Source: Castanea sativa (taxonomy: Eukaryota > Streptophyta > Magnoliopsida > Fagales > Fagaceae). Taken from it: 64,000 bases of DNA. How positions within the stretch are numbered: the first letter of the stretch is position 1; each line of letters begins with the position of its first letter. The stretch spans positions 50,178,986 to 50,242,985 of the forward strand of contig NC_134016.1 in NCBI RefSeq assembly GCF_040712315.1, in the 5' to 3' direction. A program made the position numbers and the translations under genes. Positions 23,049 to 35,378 of this stretch are shown here, piece after piece. The notes below the pieces were generated by a model, which saw nothing but the letters and a program-made list of their open reading frames with translations, was not told where the DNA came from and searched no databases.

Positions 23049-24330
23049 CTAAAAATTAGAAAAAAATGACATTGACCAAAGGAAACAAAAGCAACCTTAT
23101 AATCAATATGTCGTGTGCCATTAAATCAAAATTGTCTTCCTTTGGCTTCCTATTTACTGTTTACAATTCTTGTGGCTTGGCAAGCAAGAAAAGATAAAAA
23201 ATAAGGATAAAAGTTCTAGATGTGACAATCGTTAGTTTGCTCATTCTAGAAACTTCCATTTCCCAGAACATTAGGTCATCTCATCAATTATATGTGTACA
23301 TGAATGGTTAAAAATACATCAATATTTTCTAGAGTTAAATTTAACTTTTAGTTCCTCACTAGTGGTTGAGAAAAATGCATCGCATGTATAATATGTTGGA
23401 ATGATAAAGAAGTATCACCTTGGCACATAGAGTTAATTTATTCATAAAGCAAGAGTAATGATGATTAAATACCTTAGTTTCTCAAGTTAGCGGCACTGCC
23501 TAAATCCATATAGCACATCGGACAAGAGTTCATTTTCTCATCTGTAACTTCTTATACATAACTAATATAAGCCTCCTGCGAACTGTTTTCAAATGTATAA
23601 ATAACAAGAATTAGATATTGTAATTGCAATGAACATGATACTAATTCTCATCCTCTCCCTCTTCCCCTCTCAGCCTCCCCCTGCTGTCCCATCTGTCTCT
23701 TTGTTTCTCACTCAATGCCTCTGTACAAGCAATTTTTTTTTCTTTCTCTGTTTCCTCTTGGACATTTTTCTCACCCAAATCAGTGAGTTTTGAAAGTTCT
23801 GAAAAAGAATCGTTTTGGCTCAACAAAAGACTATTCATTTGGCTCCTCACATGCTATACACAAGAACATCATAGGCCTTTGGACTAGTCATCATAATAAC
23901 AGTTAAGACATTTAAGGTTCTAGAAAGACTATTTGAAGTATTTGCAAAATGAGGTCAATTGATCCAGCATGAACAAACAATGAACTTGGTAACGCCAAGA
24001 CTAACATAGGAACTTGTTCAATGAAGTTATATGAACCTAGCAAACCTAACAACTTATGTGCAGCAAATATTAAACATAAATAAATAAACGGAAACTTAAA
24101 TATATAAGTCCAGCAAAAAAACATTAAAAAAAAGGAAATAAACCAAAACTAATGTCATGACTCATGACTGGAAAAGGCATTAACACATCCGAGCTTAAAA
24201 CAAAATGCAGTCAACTTAAGGCTTACTGTGATTGCTTACATAGTTCAGATCTACCTTATACGCGTCTTTTGTAGGATTCAATACATCCTTGTACAAATTA
24301 ATCATACAATCCAATCTGATCCACTCAACC
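23049..24330. other. A-B spacer, right part, up to the truncated end of copy B
   Basis: Aligns with 42098-44790 of the B-C spacer, apart from the hAT-like insertion and an exon-like 68-bp piece present only there. Open frames at 23641-23850 and 23912-24124 are conserved with the paralogous spacer only as far as expected from recent duplication; one is frameshifted there. No gene called. Confidence 0.5.
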
Positions 24331-27327
24331 TCAAGTATCACAATTTAGTATGGACAGCACCTGGTCTCCACTTAAAGTGGAGTATTCCGTGAAAGACATA
24401 AGACGCTTTCCAATAAATTCACATGCTTCTCCATACTCAGAAATGACACCAATTTTCTTCAGCTCCTCCTTATACTGACTTATTTCATCACCATAAAAAC
24501 TTAGATCAATCAACGGAATATCAACAAGCACGGATCCGTTCTGCAAAATGTTTCCCAATGAAGAGGAAAGCATGAATGACTCTGAAGGTGGCCGGTAACC
24601 AGGACAGCCACTGGTAGTAGTTTTCAGCCAGCTACCTTCCTTTATGCATTTCAAGAAATTCTCGGAAATGTAAATTTCTCTAAGTTTCAAATTCCGAATC
24701 CAATCCAACAGCAAGAATGCATTTTGCTTGGTGAGTGGTGATGATAATGTAGGAATTGCAGCATTAGGGGGAGATATGTAAGGGATATCGGCTGCTACAA
24801 CATGAGTTTTAAGGAACTCCAAGAGTCTTTCTCCGGAGGCATATTGACCTGCAAAGTCGCCTGGTTGCAAGTAGTCTTCTGCTAACTCAACGTAGCCTTC
24901 ATTTGTCCATGGATTTGAACCAATCAATCCCACCCATTTGCTTCCGTTGGCAGGGACAAGAACCCCTGTCCTGTGTCTCTGTAAATTTCCATAGTTATCC
25001 ACAAGTGGCATAGAATCACATAAAACACGAACCTCCTTATCAGAAAGAAAAGACTTTTCAAGCGAGTGGTACAAGAAGTGAACAAAGGCAATAGCACGCT
25101 TCTGGCAACTATTGAGATAATTGTTAAGGTGAACTGCATATTCATAGACGCTCATAGCACAAACCTTCACATGATCTCGTAGCCACTCCAACACCGTCTC
25201 CCTCTTAGAGAAGAATTGGATAGCTTCTTGTGTGCTTTTCGGCCAAAAAAAGTAATTGGCTGGACATTTGAATTCCTTGTTCCAATCAATCAGCCATGAG
25301 ATATGATCAGGATGATGGGATAAGGACAGCACTCTGTCATTGAAATGCATGGATTCATTTATGCTACACAAAGACACATCGCCATAAAGACCCACATATT
25401 TTATTAGTTGTATGTACTTGATGTCGGTAGAGTCAAATTTGGACTGCCAGTTATCTGCAACAAATAGCAAAAGCTCCAAGTACACGTCATCTGACACTCC
25501 TTTAACAAGTTTAGAACTTTGGATGCACTTTGCGTACCATTCGTTGTCGACTAGTTCCACACCCAAGAAATTCAATATGTTATCATATTCTGCTCTATCA
25601 AATGAGGAGCTCAAAATGTACTTTCCATGTGATGAAAGATGAAACAAGCTCACCTTTTGCTCCCTTGCCTTCTCCAGAATGGTCCAGAAAGCAGGCATAA
25701 GCCTACTAACTTCACGAGGTTGATGAAAGGACTGCTGCTCCGTGTATGACTCACTTGGAAGAATACTTTTTTCAAGAAGCTTTGATTTGATGGACTCCCT
25801 GACAACATTTAACTCTTGATAAGAAGAGCTGCTGATGGGAATGAACCTATAGATGGGAGCCAAACTAGACACTGGCGCATTCACAGAATTTATAACTAGC
25901 GAATGAAAAGCATCGATAAAAGCAGAGGGCACGCAGTCAAGAATCCCTTGGTTCCACTTACTGTCCAAGAGAATTGTTTCCCTTGATGAGGCAAGAAGAA
26001 AATCTGCCTGAATTATGAAGGGAAAGTTAGTAACCATCTCTGTGGGAAGAAATGCATAGATCCCAGGTGAGCTCATTCCCCTGTGGAGGCGCTCATCAAA
26101 AGGAAAAGCCAATGTGATCACCAACTCTTCAACTTCCATTCTCCTTTCCACTTTGTTTTCTTGTCTAACAGGAAACTTTTGCTTCCACATAAAGTAGCAG
26201 CATTCTCCCTCATACTCCTTATCCTTTTCATCCGCAGAGAGATGGAGTGTGTAGGACACAGCATCAATGTTTTTCCTCTCCACCAATTCAGTCTCACTTG
26301 TGATTGCTATTGCACTTATTGTATTCAGCCTAGGATCCTTGTTATGTTCCCTGACTGAAAGTTGCCTAATCTTTGATAGGAACAATAGAATTTCAGGATG
26401 AACATTTGAGAGCTGCTGCTTCACAGGTTTGACCTTATCAAACTTTAGTGGTAAGACTATTGTTGTTGTTGGAAGAGTAGTTCCAGAACCATATATTTTT
26501 TTGATGTCCGAAAGAGTTGGACTCTCCTCGATCCATTCTGGAACTATGTACCCAAGATTGCAATGTGGGCAAGGCTCTTCATTGAACCGTATCTGATATC
26601 CATTGCTGAAAATGCACGGCTGAGAACTAACCAAAAAGACGCTCTTAAATCCAATTCCTGCATATTAACAATAGAATAAGCTAATTAGAGCATAAGAGAA
26701 CAGCTAAATTATCCTGTCCAGTAATTATCCTTTTCTTTCACTATAATTGAGTATATAACACATAATACTCTACATCGACATCTTGAGATTAGAATAGAAG
26801 TCAATTCACAAGCATTGAGAGGGAGAGAGGGAGAGAGAGAGAGCTTGGGGGCTGTCAATTCCATTGTAATTGTAATTTATTTAAAAAAAAGGTTCCAACT
26901 TTCAATGACACTAGTCGGACCCGCGCTTTGCGCGTGATAATATTATTGTTTTAGTTATTATTGCTTAATAGTTGGTTTTTCATTTTCTTTCAAGTTAATA
27001 TATTGATTTTTGAAAAATGTACAATCTAATATATTAATTCAACAACAACAACAATAATAATGTTGAATAAAATAATATGAGAAGAAAAAAAAGTAAAAAT
27101 AAAAGATATAACAATAAACACCAAATTATTTAAATCGTATTATGTAATATTATAATATTACATTCTTATATACTATCTTTAATTCTTTACAATGCAATAT
27201 GATAAAATTTAACAACCAATGTGAAAAAAAAAAAAAAAAAAACTTAAAACACAATTAAATTGCACCAACCTAAAGTAGAGTTCTAAAAAACACTAAAATT
27301 TCTCAACCTAAAGCAGATATGCAAAAA

Positions 27328-27372
<45 letters not shown>

Positions 27373-27737
27373 CAAAAATTGAGAGAGAAAGAGAGAGAAA
27401 TAAATTTTTTTGTGAAGAAAAATTATGCATATAATGGAAAAGAGAATGCCAAATTTATACTAAAAGGATAACAATAAGAAGAACCAAAATAAAGGGAAAG
27501 GTGAAGAGTGATATTGAGAGAGAGGGTAGTGGGGAGATGAAAATGTAAAGGGAAAGTGAAAGGTTGGAGAAAGTATAAATGTTAAAAAAAGTGAGTACAA
27601 TTTAATTTATTTAAATTTTTAAAAAATATTATATGTTTAATTAAAAAAAGAAAATATAAATAATTTAATTATATGGAGGATGTAACTGAGTTTAAATATT
27701 GAATAAAATAAGATGAAAAGATTAAAAAAGTAAATAA

Positions 27738-27781
<44 letters not shown>

Positions 27782-30700
27782 CAATAAACTCCAAATTACC
27801 CAAATCATGTTATGTAATAGAATAATATATATTATATTCTTATATATTATTTTTTTTAATTTTTTTATAACGCAATAGTATAATATTTAACAATCAATGA
27901 GAACAAAAAAAAACTTAAAACACAAAACTAAATCGTACCAACCCAACGTAGAGTTATAACAAACACAAATATTTATCAACTTAAGTAGAGATGCAGGAAA
28001 TTAAAAAAAAAAAAAACTCCAAAAATTATTGTGTGTGTGTGAGAGAGAGAGAGGGAGGGAGGGAGAAACAACATTTCTATGATGGAAAACTATGCAAAGA
28101 TTGGAAGAGAATAACAAATTTATAGAAGATGATGTGAATATGAAGAGACAAAATAAGGAAGATGAATGGAAAGATGAATAGTGATATTAAGCTTAAGGAT
28201 AGTGGGGAGGTGAAAAGGTAAGTGAGGGAAAGATGAAGAGACAAAATAAAGAGAGATGAAAAGTGATATTAAAGTTGAGGGTAGTAGGGAGATGAAAAGG
28301 TAAAGGCATGAGAAAGGTTGGAGAAAATGCAATTATTAAAAAAAAAAAGTAAATGTTAAAAAACAATTGTAGGAAATTAGAAAGAAAAAGGATAATGATG
28401 TAAATGCTGATGTGGCTCAACATGAGCACAGTAACATTAAACGTCACGCTTCAGCTTTTAGTAATATATAGATATAAATTTTTTCATTGTAGTTTCACAA
28501 GAACATCACAGGTTTTATAAGTACAACAAACTGTTAGAATGCATATCTTATATTTAAGCCATTAAGTGAGGATTTTTCAAACAAAAGAATAAAAACATAT
28601 ACAAAAACATGTTTGGAAAATATATTCAAACCTGTTTTTACCTATTTTGAAAACATATTTTAAAAATGGTGGACCAAACAGCTCTAGAGTTTCGTTTTAG
28701 ATTCAAAGAACCATTTATGGTTTTAAGGATTTGCATTTAATTATAACAAGTTTTGGCTCTAATCATTTGACTTTGTCTTCATGTTCTTGACTAACAACTT
28801 GTTTGTTCCAATGTTAAACATTTCTCAAAAAATGTTTTCCTCGTTTTTGAGGGTTTGGGACAATTAAAAAACTGGGTCAAACTAAAATCATTTTCTGTTA
28901 ATTAGGAAAAACACATTCTTAGGGTCTAAAAATGTTTTACACTTTTCAGGCTCAAAAGGACGAAAACCTCCAAAACGACAAAAGTATCCCGAAATCTATA
29001 AAATGACAAAATTTCCATCAGAACCTCCAAAATGCTATTGAAACATTCAAAATGACCATAATACCCTTTAAACCTTTAAAATAATAAAAATATCCCTCAG
29101 AAACCTCTAATATGACTTAAATATCCTAGAATCATCTAGAACGACAAAAATACCCATAAACTCCACAAATGGCCAGAGTAACCTCAAAAATTTTAAAATG
29201 CCCTTGAAACTACAACATGACAAAAATAACCTGGAAACCTATAAAATGATAAAAATACACTCTTGAAAACCTCTAAAATGATAGAAGAAACCTTAAAATT
29301 TCCAAAAGACAAAATTACCCTCTCAAAACGAACATAATAACAAAACCCCCTAAACTTACGAAATCCCTTTAAAACACACTATGACTAGAAAACCCTCTCT
29401 ATTTTTTTTCTTTTCTATAGTAGATGGTTACAATGGGTGAGAAGGGATTTGAACTGTCTCCGTTGGAAACACTAGGAGGTGTCAATTGACCTACAATGCT
29501 CTTGGCGACTAAAATACCCCCCAAAACCTCCAAAATGAAACAAAAGAAAAAATCCCTAAAACATTGAAATGACAAAAATATCTCATGAATCCGCAAAATA
29601 ACCACGATAGGCCTCAAAATTTTGGGAATCGCCCCAAAATTTTAAAAGTCGTACAAAAATAAATTCAAAGTGCCAGTTTGGAGGTTTCAAATGTTTTTAA
29701 TTATATATGATTTCAACGTGCAAGTTTAGATAATAGTTGGGCTTATTAGTGTAATTTTCAATAATTTTATTTTGTTCATCGTTGTTTATAAGTTTGATTT
29801 TAGTTTTTCTGATTAATATTTTAAAAGTTATGATTTAAACTTTTTATTTAATATCTGTATAAAAATATAGAAAAGATTTTTCAAAAACACAACCATACAC
29901 CAAAAACAAACCAAAAAACAACTGTCTTCGAAAATATTTGGCTAAATCATAGATTACACCTTTTAACTTTGCCTAAAATTCAATCCTCTAACTTCACCTT
30001 ATTCGATACCCTAACTTTCAATTTTTTTCAATTCAGTCCTCTAGTTAATCTCTATTAACTTTAATAAAATAAAAAAATTCATTTAATAACAGCTAAAATC
30101 TAACAAAGACAAATGGAAAGACTAAATTGAACAAAGCTATTTTTACAAGAGGAAGTATCATTTTAACTAAAGCTTATTGGTGACTAAGAATATATATTGG
30201 CTTAAAATCAATTGTTAAATATTTACATTCCTTCTTACCTTGACTTGTTTGTTCAAGTTTTCTATAAGCAGTATTTTGACTCTGCAAAATTTCATCATGC
30301 AAGAAGATTTATTTATAGATTTTATGCTTTGAACTCTCTTTCCAAGGCAACAACATTTCATTCCTGATTCAAGCAATTATTGTAACTCATATTTCATATG
30401 ACTCTTAAGTTAGCATTTATCACTGGAGAATAATGTACGAAAGTTGCTCCTTTTGTGGAGAAATTATTAGGCCCACCAGGAGGACTGCCTCCCTGACCTC
30501 CCAACTAATAAAATGTTGTTATTTATGCAAATGGGACATAGAGGTTGACCTAATAATTTCTTCCTATTGTGGATCAAGGAATTTTGATATTTGACTTAAA
30601 CAAATAAATCAAAACTGTCATGCTTGTTCTGGCTTCTTTCCCAGTCAACCCCATTAATATTATTAATAGTTTTCTTGACAAAATAGCATTTTGAATAAAC

Positions 30701-33700
30701 CATGTATAACAATGTTTGGTGTTACTAGTTCTCATAACAATACTTAGACTAGATTGGCTAGTGTAAGCTGTAATTTTAGGAAACTAGGTAAAGTACCTTT
30801 CTCTCCAATATAACCACGTTTCCTATTGCCTTTCTTCGTGGACCGACCAACACTGCAAATAGAGTCAATGTTTTTTGATGAGAAACCTTTCTCATTATTG
30901 AAAATTAGCAATGTTGCTGGAGCCCTTGTGTTTGTTATGTCCTCAGAAGTTATGACAAACTCAAGGGATGGATCCACTCCCTCCAAGTAATTATTATCTT
31001 CAGCATTCTGACAAAAAATAATTCAACATTATACATAAGTCAATAAAAGTCAACTCTATTATTTTGCTCCATAAATACATTTAACACTAAGGGTCCGTTT
31101 GGATAGAACTTATTGCTGAAAACTGAAAACTGAAAACACTGTAGCAAAATAATTTTTAAATGTGTGAATAGTGATGCAAGACCCATTTTTAATAAAAAAA
31201 TTGATAAAAAAGTACGCGCACAGTGCGCGCACTGCGCAAATGTCCCCCATAGCTGCAGTAGAAACCAAAAAAAAAAAAAAAAAAAAAAAAAAGCAAAACT
31301 TGAACGCAGGAAATATAATCTAAATCCAAATGCCCTCTAAGTCTATATACGAAACCTTTTTTCACAGAAACTACGTTTAGAAGTTTTGGAGGGAGAGAGA
31401 ACAGAGGGGAAGGAGAGAAAAGGCTAAGAGAATGATTGCATTTTCCCCCATTTAATTTAAAATTAAGTAAAAGAGTACTCCACTTTGTTTGGATGTTAAT
31501 TTGGAAGGAGAGAAAACGATAATATCATATAAATTAATAATTATAACTATCTTTTGCTAATTTTAAGAGTTCTTCTATGCCCCAACAAAATTTCACACGC
31601 TAAAGTGTCTGTCGGCCTTAAGTCGAAATAAAATAATATAAATAAGATTACATCCAAACTCACCACAACTTAAATCATGGTTATTGTGAAATCATTGTAA
31701 GCATAGACTTTCTCTAATTTGAAGTAAAGATTAATTTAACCTTCTCCCTTTATTTCCCTCTCTTCTCCGAGAAAGTCTATCATGTATCTGATACATGTAT
31801 CCACCATCTCACATGGGGTACACAGGGACGGGGGCACAGTTTGACTTGGGGGCAATACTATAAAATTACACTTTACCCCCTCTTTAACAATATCATTAAT
31901 TCTTTTAAGAGTAATGCAATAACCACAAACTTTTTTACAATTTATTGATGCAGCAAATTTTAATTAGTTCAAATTTAGACCTACCACTTACACTAATTTT
32001 TTACTTACCAATAACCACTCATCACATCAGCAATTTGTAAAAAAGTTTATGACTAACATTTTTCTCCTTTAAAGACTATTTAAAAAAAAAAAAAACTATA
32101 GATCTAAAATCTTAAACAAAGTATAAAAATCCAAAAAAAATAGCCCAACTACAAAAATTACGAATACCAAAAAAAAAAACCAGTTTTTTTGAAAAAAAAA
32201 TTTAAAGGATATATTTTTGTCTTTATCTAACCCATCAAAAAAAAAAAAAATCCTCAGAAGCTAAGCAGCAATTAGAGCGGATGCCGGAGCCATAGCACAC
32301 CCCATCAGATACATGTAATACATCCTAAACCCCTTCCATCTAAACACAGTTCTTAGATAGAATATGTAAATAACATACAACAAAGTGGTGTCCCCTGGTA
32401 GGCCCATGTAAAATTAATAATTTGTCTTTTGAGTGAGTTTGGCATCCCACATTTTCTAGTAATTTATCTTCTAAAAGATGAGATGTAATTAAGGGTGTTT
32501 GAATTGATAAAAACTAAAAACTCAAAAAAACATGAGCCCCACTAAAAACAAAGTTATTTGGATTGATTTTTTAGTTGAGTTTCATAACTCAAAATTTTGA
32601 GTTTGAGTTACGGAAACTGAAAACAAAATTCAGATATTTCTAAATTTTGAGGAAAGAGTTTTAATGGGTCCCATTACTTTATGCACAAATTTAAGTTTTA
32701 GATACAAGATATGCATCAAAGATATGAAACCAAACAAATATTTTCTGGAGTGAGTGAAAAAGCAGAGTTAGAAATATGAGTTATGAAAATTAAGTTTGAG
32801 TTATAAGATTTGAGTTATGGAAACAAAATTATAAGTGAAACCAAACACCCTAAGGTTCTCTACATATGTTTTATCCAAAATATAAAATTTAATTAAAAAA
32901 ATAATTTTATTACTTCTTGATAAAAAAAGTAAGAAAAAAAAAGCACAATCAGAAGCTAAAATCTTCTAGTCGTAGACGTCTGTGAAAAAATCATTAAAAC
33001 AAAAAAGTGGTGGAAAGTATTAACGAACATTTAGGTTAAATCTTGTTACATATTTAATGTTGCATGCACACACTCCTTAAAAAATTGTGTTTTTGAAAAC
33101 ACGATTGTGTGCAAGTGGCTCTAGGAATTTTGTTTAGGGTGTTCCTTAGAAAGTATAAATTACACAATCTTATTTTTTTTAGCTTTTAGGTAATTAGGTT
33201 TGATTCAATGTTATTAATTCCATTTCCTTCTGACCGTAATGGCCAGAAAATATCACGTTGGTAAACAAACTAGAACAGTAACCCACCCTATTCCACTTCG
33301 AAAAAAATTTCGGGTCATTCCGGTCTATTTCGAGTGTTTCGGTAAATACTTGCCGAAATTCAAGATTAGGCCGGCATGAAATTTGTGCTTAAAAAAAAAT
33401 ATTCTTAAAACCAAAACAAATTTGCATTCTATAAACCAAAAAACCTCAAAAGGAAAAAAAAAAAAAAAAAAAAAAAAAAAACAAAGGTACCTGTACAACT
33501 AAAAAAAAAAAAAAAATCATATTGAGAAATTTGAGACTCAAAACTTGAGAAAAGACACTGCCGCACTGGTACTGGTAGAAGACACAGAAGTTACAAACAA
33601 AGAGGAAGGCAAAACATAGATGTAAAAGTATAGATGAAGATGTGATAAAATTTAAAAGTATGAAATATAAAAATCGAAAAGATAAAAGATGTGTGTGGTT

Positions 33701-34229
33701 AAGAATAAACAAGAAAAAATAATTAAAAATGAGAAGTAATATATGTCTGGTGAGAAAAAAATAATACAGTAATAAAAAATAATAAAATGTTGAAAATTGT
33801 GTTATATTAGGCAGTGTGCTTAGTCGAAGGAATCAAGCCACTACTCAGCTTGTAGTATTCTTATTATAATTTTTTTTTTTTCAGATTTTAATTTTTGAGC
33901 TTTTCGTTTTTGCTTGAAAGACCACAACCGTTTAAACATTTAATTTGAAGAACAATAACATGGGCATTCTGATATTCACAAACATATACATCATTGAGAG
34001 CCAATAACAAAAATAAAAACACAAGCATATACTATTAAGAAAGAATGAATGAAGTTGAGAAAGTAACCTGAATGAGTTCCATGAGAAAATGTGCATCCTT
34101 GGCATAAAGCTCAGCAGAGAGGTTCTTGACAGCCTGGTGAAGATCCTCTATTAATGGGTTCTGTTCCCCTCCAATGGAGAACTTTGTTCTACGTATCTCT
34201 TCAATGTGTTCTCTTGCTGCAGCCTCCAT
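24331..34229 (-). CDS. copy B: truncated NO VEIN/sacsin-like GHKL ATPase-domain protein, 899 aa
   Basis: Exons on the minus strand are 34229-34068, 31007-30797 and 26657-24331, with the same splice sites and phases as A. The ATP-binding motifs are intact (ELIQNAEDN, FNNEKGF, GEKGIGFKS). Exon 3 stops abruptly: after LSILN the frame enters unrelated DNA, adds Cys-Asp-Thr and terminates. Compared with C, about 3.1 kb is missing, covering the last half of the protein, the 3' UTR and about 0.65 kb of flank. Only the first module of the repeat array remains. The upstream half resembles A and the part downstream of about 25500 resembles C. It may be a shortened functional gene or an expressed pseudogene; there is no frameshift or premature stop before the junction. 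Confidence 0.75.
26911..28472 (-). mobile_element. non-autonomous Helitron, 1562 bp
   Basis: On the minus strand it starts TCTATATATTACTAAAAGC after an A and ends with hairpin ACGCGCAAAGCGCG followed by GGTCCGACTAG before a T. TC start, CTAG end, hairpin just upstream and A|T insertion are the diagnostic Helitron signs. The homologous site in intron 2 of A and C is empty. The inside holds two diverged copies of a block of about 640 bp (from about 27061 and about 27700) and two AT microsatellites (27336-27369, 27743-27780). No Rep/helicase coding sequence. Confidence 0.85.
28900..29650. repeat. degenerate AT-rich minisatellite, copy B
   Basis: Homologue of 13040-13860, with units like CCTCTAATATGAC and TAAAATGACAAAA. 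Occurs at the same place in intron 2. Confidence 0.7.
31008..34067 (-). other. intron 1 of copy B
   Basis: 3060-bp intron with a Tourist-like MITE near its 3' end (31091-31337) and a poly-A-rich stretch near 33450-33515. Part of it (about 33120-33900) has no match in intron 1 of A and shows no recognisable structure. Confidence 0.75.
31091..31337. mobile_element. Tourist-like MITE, 247 bp
   Basis: Terminal repeats GGGTCCGTTTGGAT and, in reverse complement, GAGGGCATTTGGAT. TAA lies on each side (31088-31090, 31338-31340) as for PIF/Harbinger-type insertion; the repeat extends to CTAAG. Copy A has the uninterrupted site ACACTAAGTTTATAT. Same family as 19556-19786. Confidence 0.8.
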
Positions 34230-34337
34230 ATCTGTACGTAAAGACTACACAAACACAAAAAACTGAAAAACCAGAGATTTCTGCTTTTGCTTACAGAGAG
34301 AGAGAGAGCAGAGTGAGAGAGTATGAAATTTACACAC

Positions 34338-34346
34338 ATATATATA
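34338..34346 (-). promoter_or_regulatory. TATA box of copy B
   Basis: Minus strand TATATATAT about 110 nt upstream of the exon 1 ATG, followed by a CT-rich leader. Equivalent to the element at 18341 in copy A. Confidence 0.5.
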
Positions 34347-34844
34347 GAACTCTATATAGAAGGTGGTGACGAAGCTAGCTTAGCTTACTTCTCGAGGAAG
34401 TAGAACAAGGTTGATGAGAGAGAATAGTAGAGCGTCGTAGGATTGTACGAAAAGTGGAGCTTTCCACACTGATTGCTTGGGTCAAATTGTTTTAACGACC
34501 TTTGGTCTCTTTTTCATTTTTCCAATGGGAACTCTGATAGTCTGACTAGAGAGTGTGGAGTCATACTGGACGGCCAAGACTTTTGGACTTCCGATCGGTC
34601 TTCTTTTCATTTTTTTTCCCATAATAATGTCATTTATGATTAGAAAAAAATACATAGAACCTGCATTATTTTACAATTTCTTATTACAAGTGGTGGAGAA
34701 AATATTGAGGATTAACATGTGGGTGGCAAGCAATTACTCATCGTCTATCACGTAAAAATTATAACAAAAAAAATTGTGAAATTATTTGTGATCCTAAAAC
34801 CACAATTGATTATCGGTTTTTTGGTTCTTTTGAGCTTCCTAAAA

Positions 34845-35217
34845 GCACTAGCATTGGGGTGTAAACACTCTTTAATTGCTATTTTACAACCCAAGAGAGC
34901 AAAAACCCACTCCATTCGGGTTTGTATGTCTAACAAATTTGAAACCTATGAATAGTAAGGACTATTCATAGGTTGTAAATAAAAACAAAATTTTAATCTT
35001 GTGGTTGTGTGAGAAGAAAAAAAAGATAGTGGGAGGAAAGAGAGAGATAAAAATACTTTTTATTATTTTATTAGGTAGTTTATATTATTTTATTGGGTTA
35101 TATGTAAAAATAAAAACAGGAATATAAGGTGAGTTTAAAATAAGTTGGTAAAATAGATAAAATAATGTTTGAGGATACAAAATAAGTTTTTTTTTTTTCA
35201 TCCTTGGATGCTAGTGC
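34845..35217. mobile_element. MITE with GCACTAGCAT termini
   Basis: Left end GCACTAGCATTGGGG; reverse complement of right end GCACTAGCATCCAAGG. Absent from the paralogous A-B spacer (AGCTTCCTAACTACG). No clear target duplication, because the next element starts 8 bp away. Confidence 0.55.
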
Positions 35218-35224
35218 TCCGTAC

Positions 35225-35327
35225 CAGTGGCGGAGCCAAGAATTTTGAGTTGGGGGAGGGGGGGCGAACTATATATTCTGTCAAGATAAACTCAAATAAA
35301 AAATAGACACTCCCCTAAAAAATCCAC

Positions 35328-35378
<51 letters not shown>

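Larger units (their letters stand above)
26658..30796 (-). other. intron 2 of copy B
   Basis: 4139-bp intron carrying the Helitron at 26911-28472. Without that insertion it would be about 2.6 kb. Contains the degenerate minisatellite (28900-29650). The remainder aligns with A and C. Confidence 0.8.

Noticed and set aside
23641..24124. Two minus-strand frames conserved in the paralogous spacer
   Set aside because: Conservation is expected from recent duplication; one is frameshifted in the paralogue, and neither shows start context, domain or convincing splicing.
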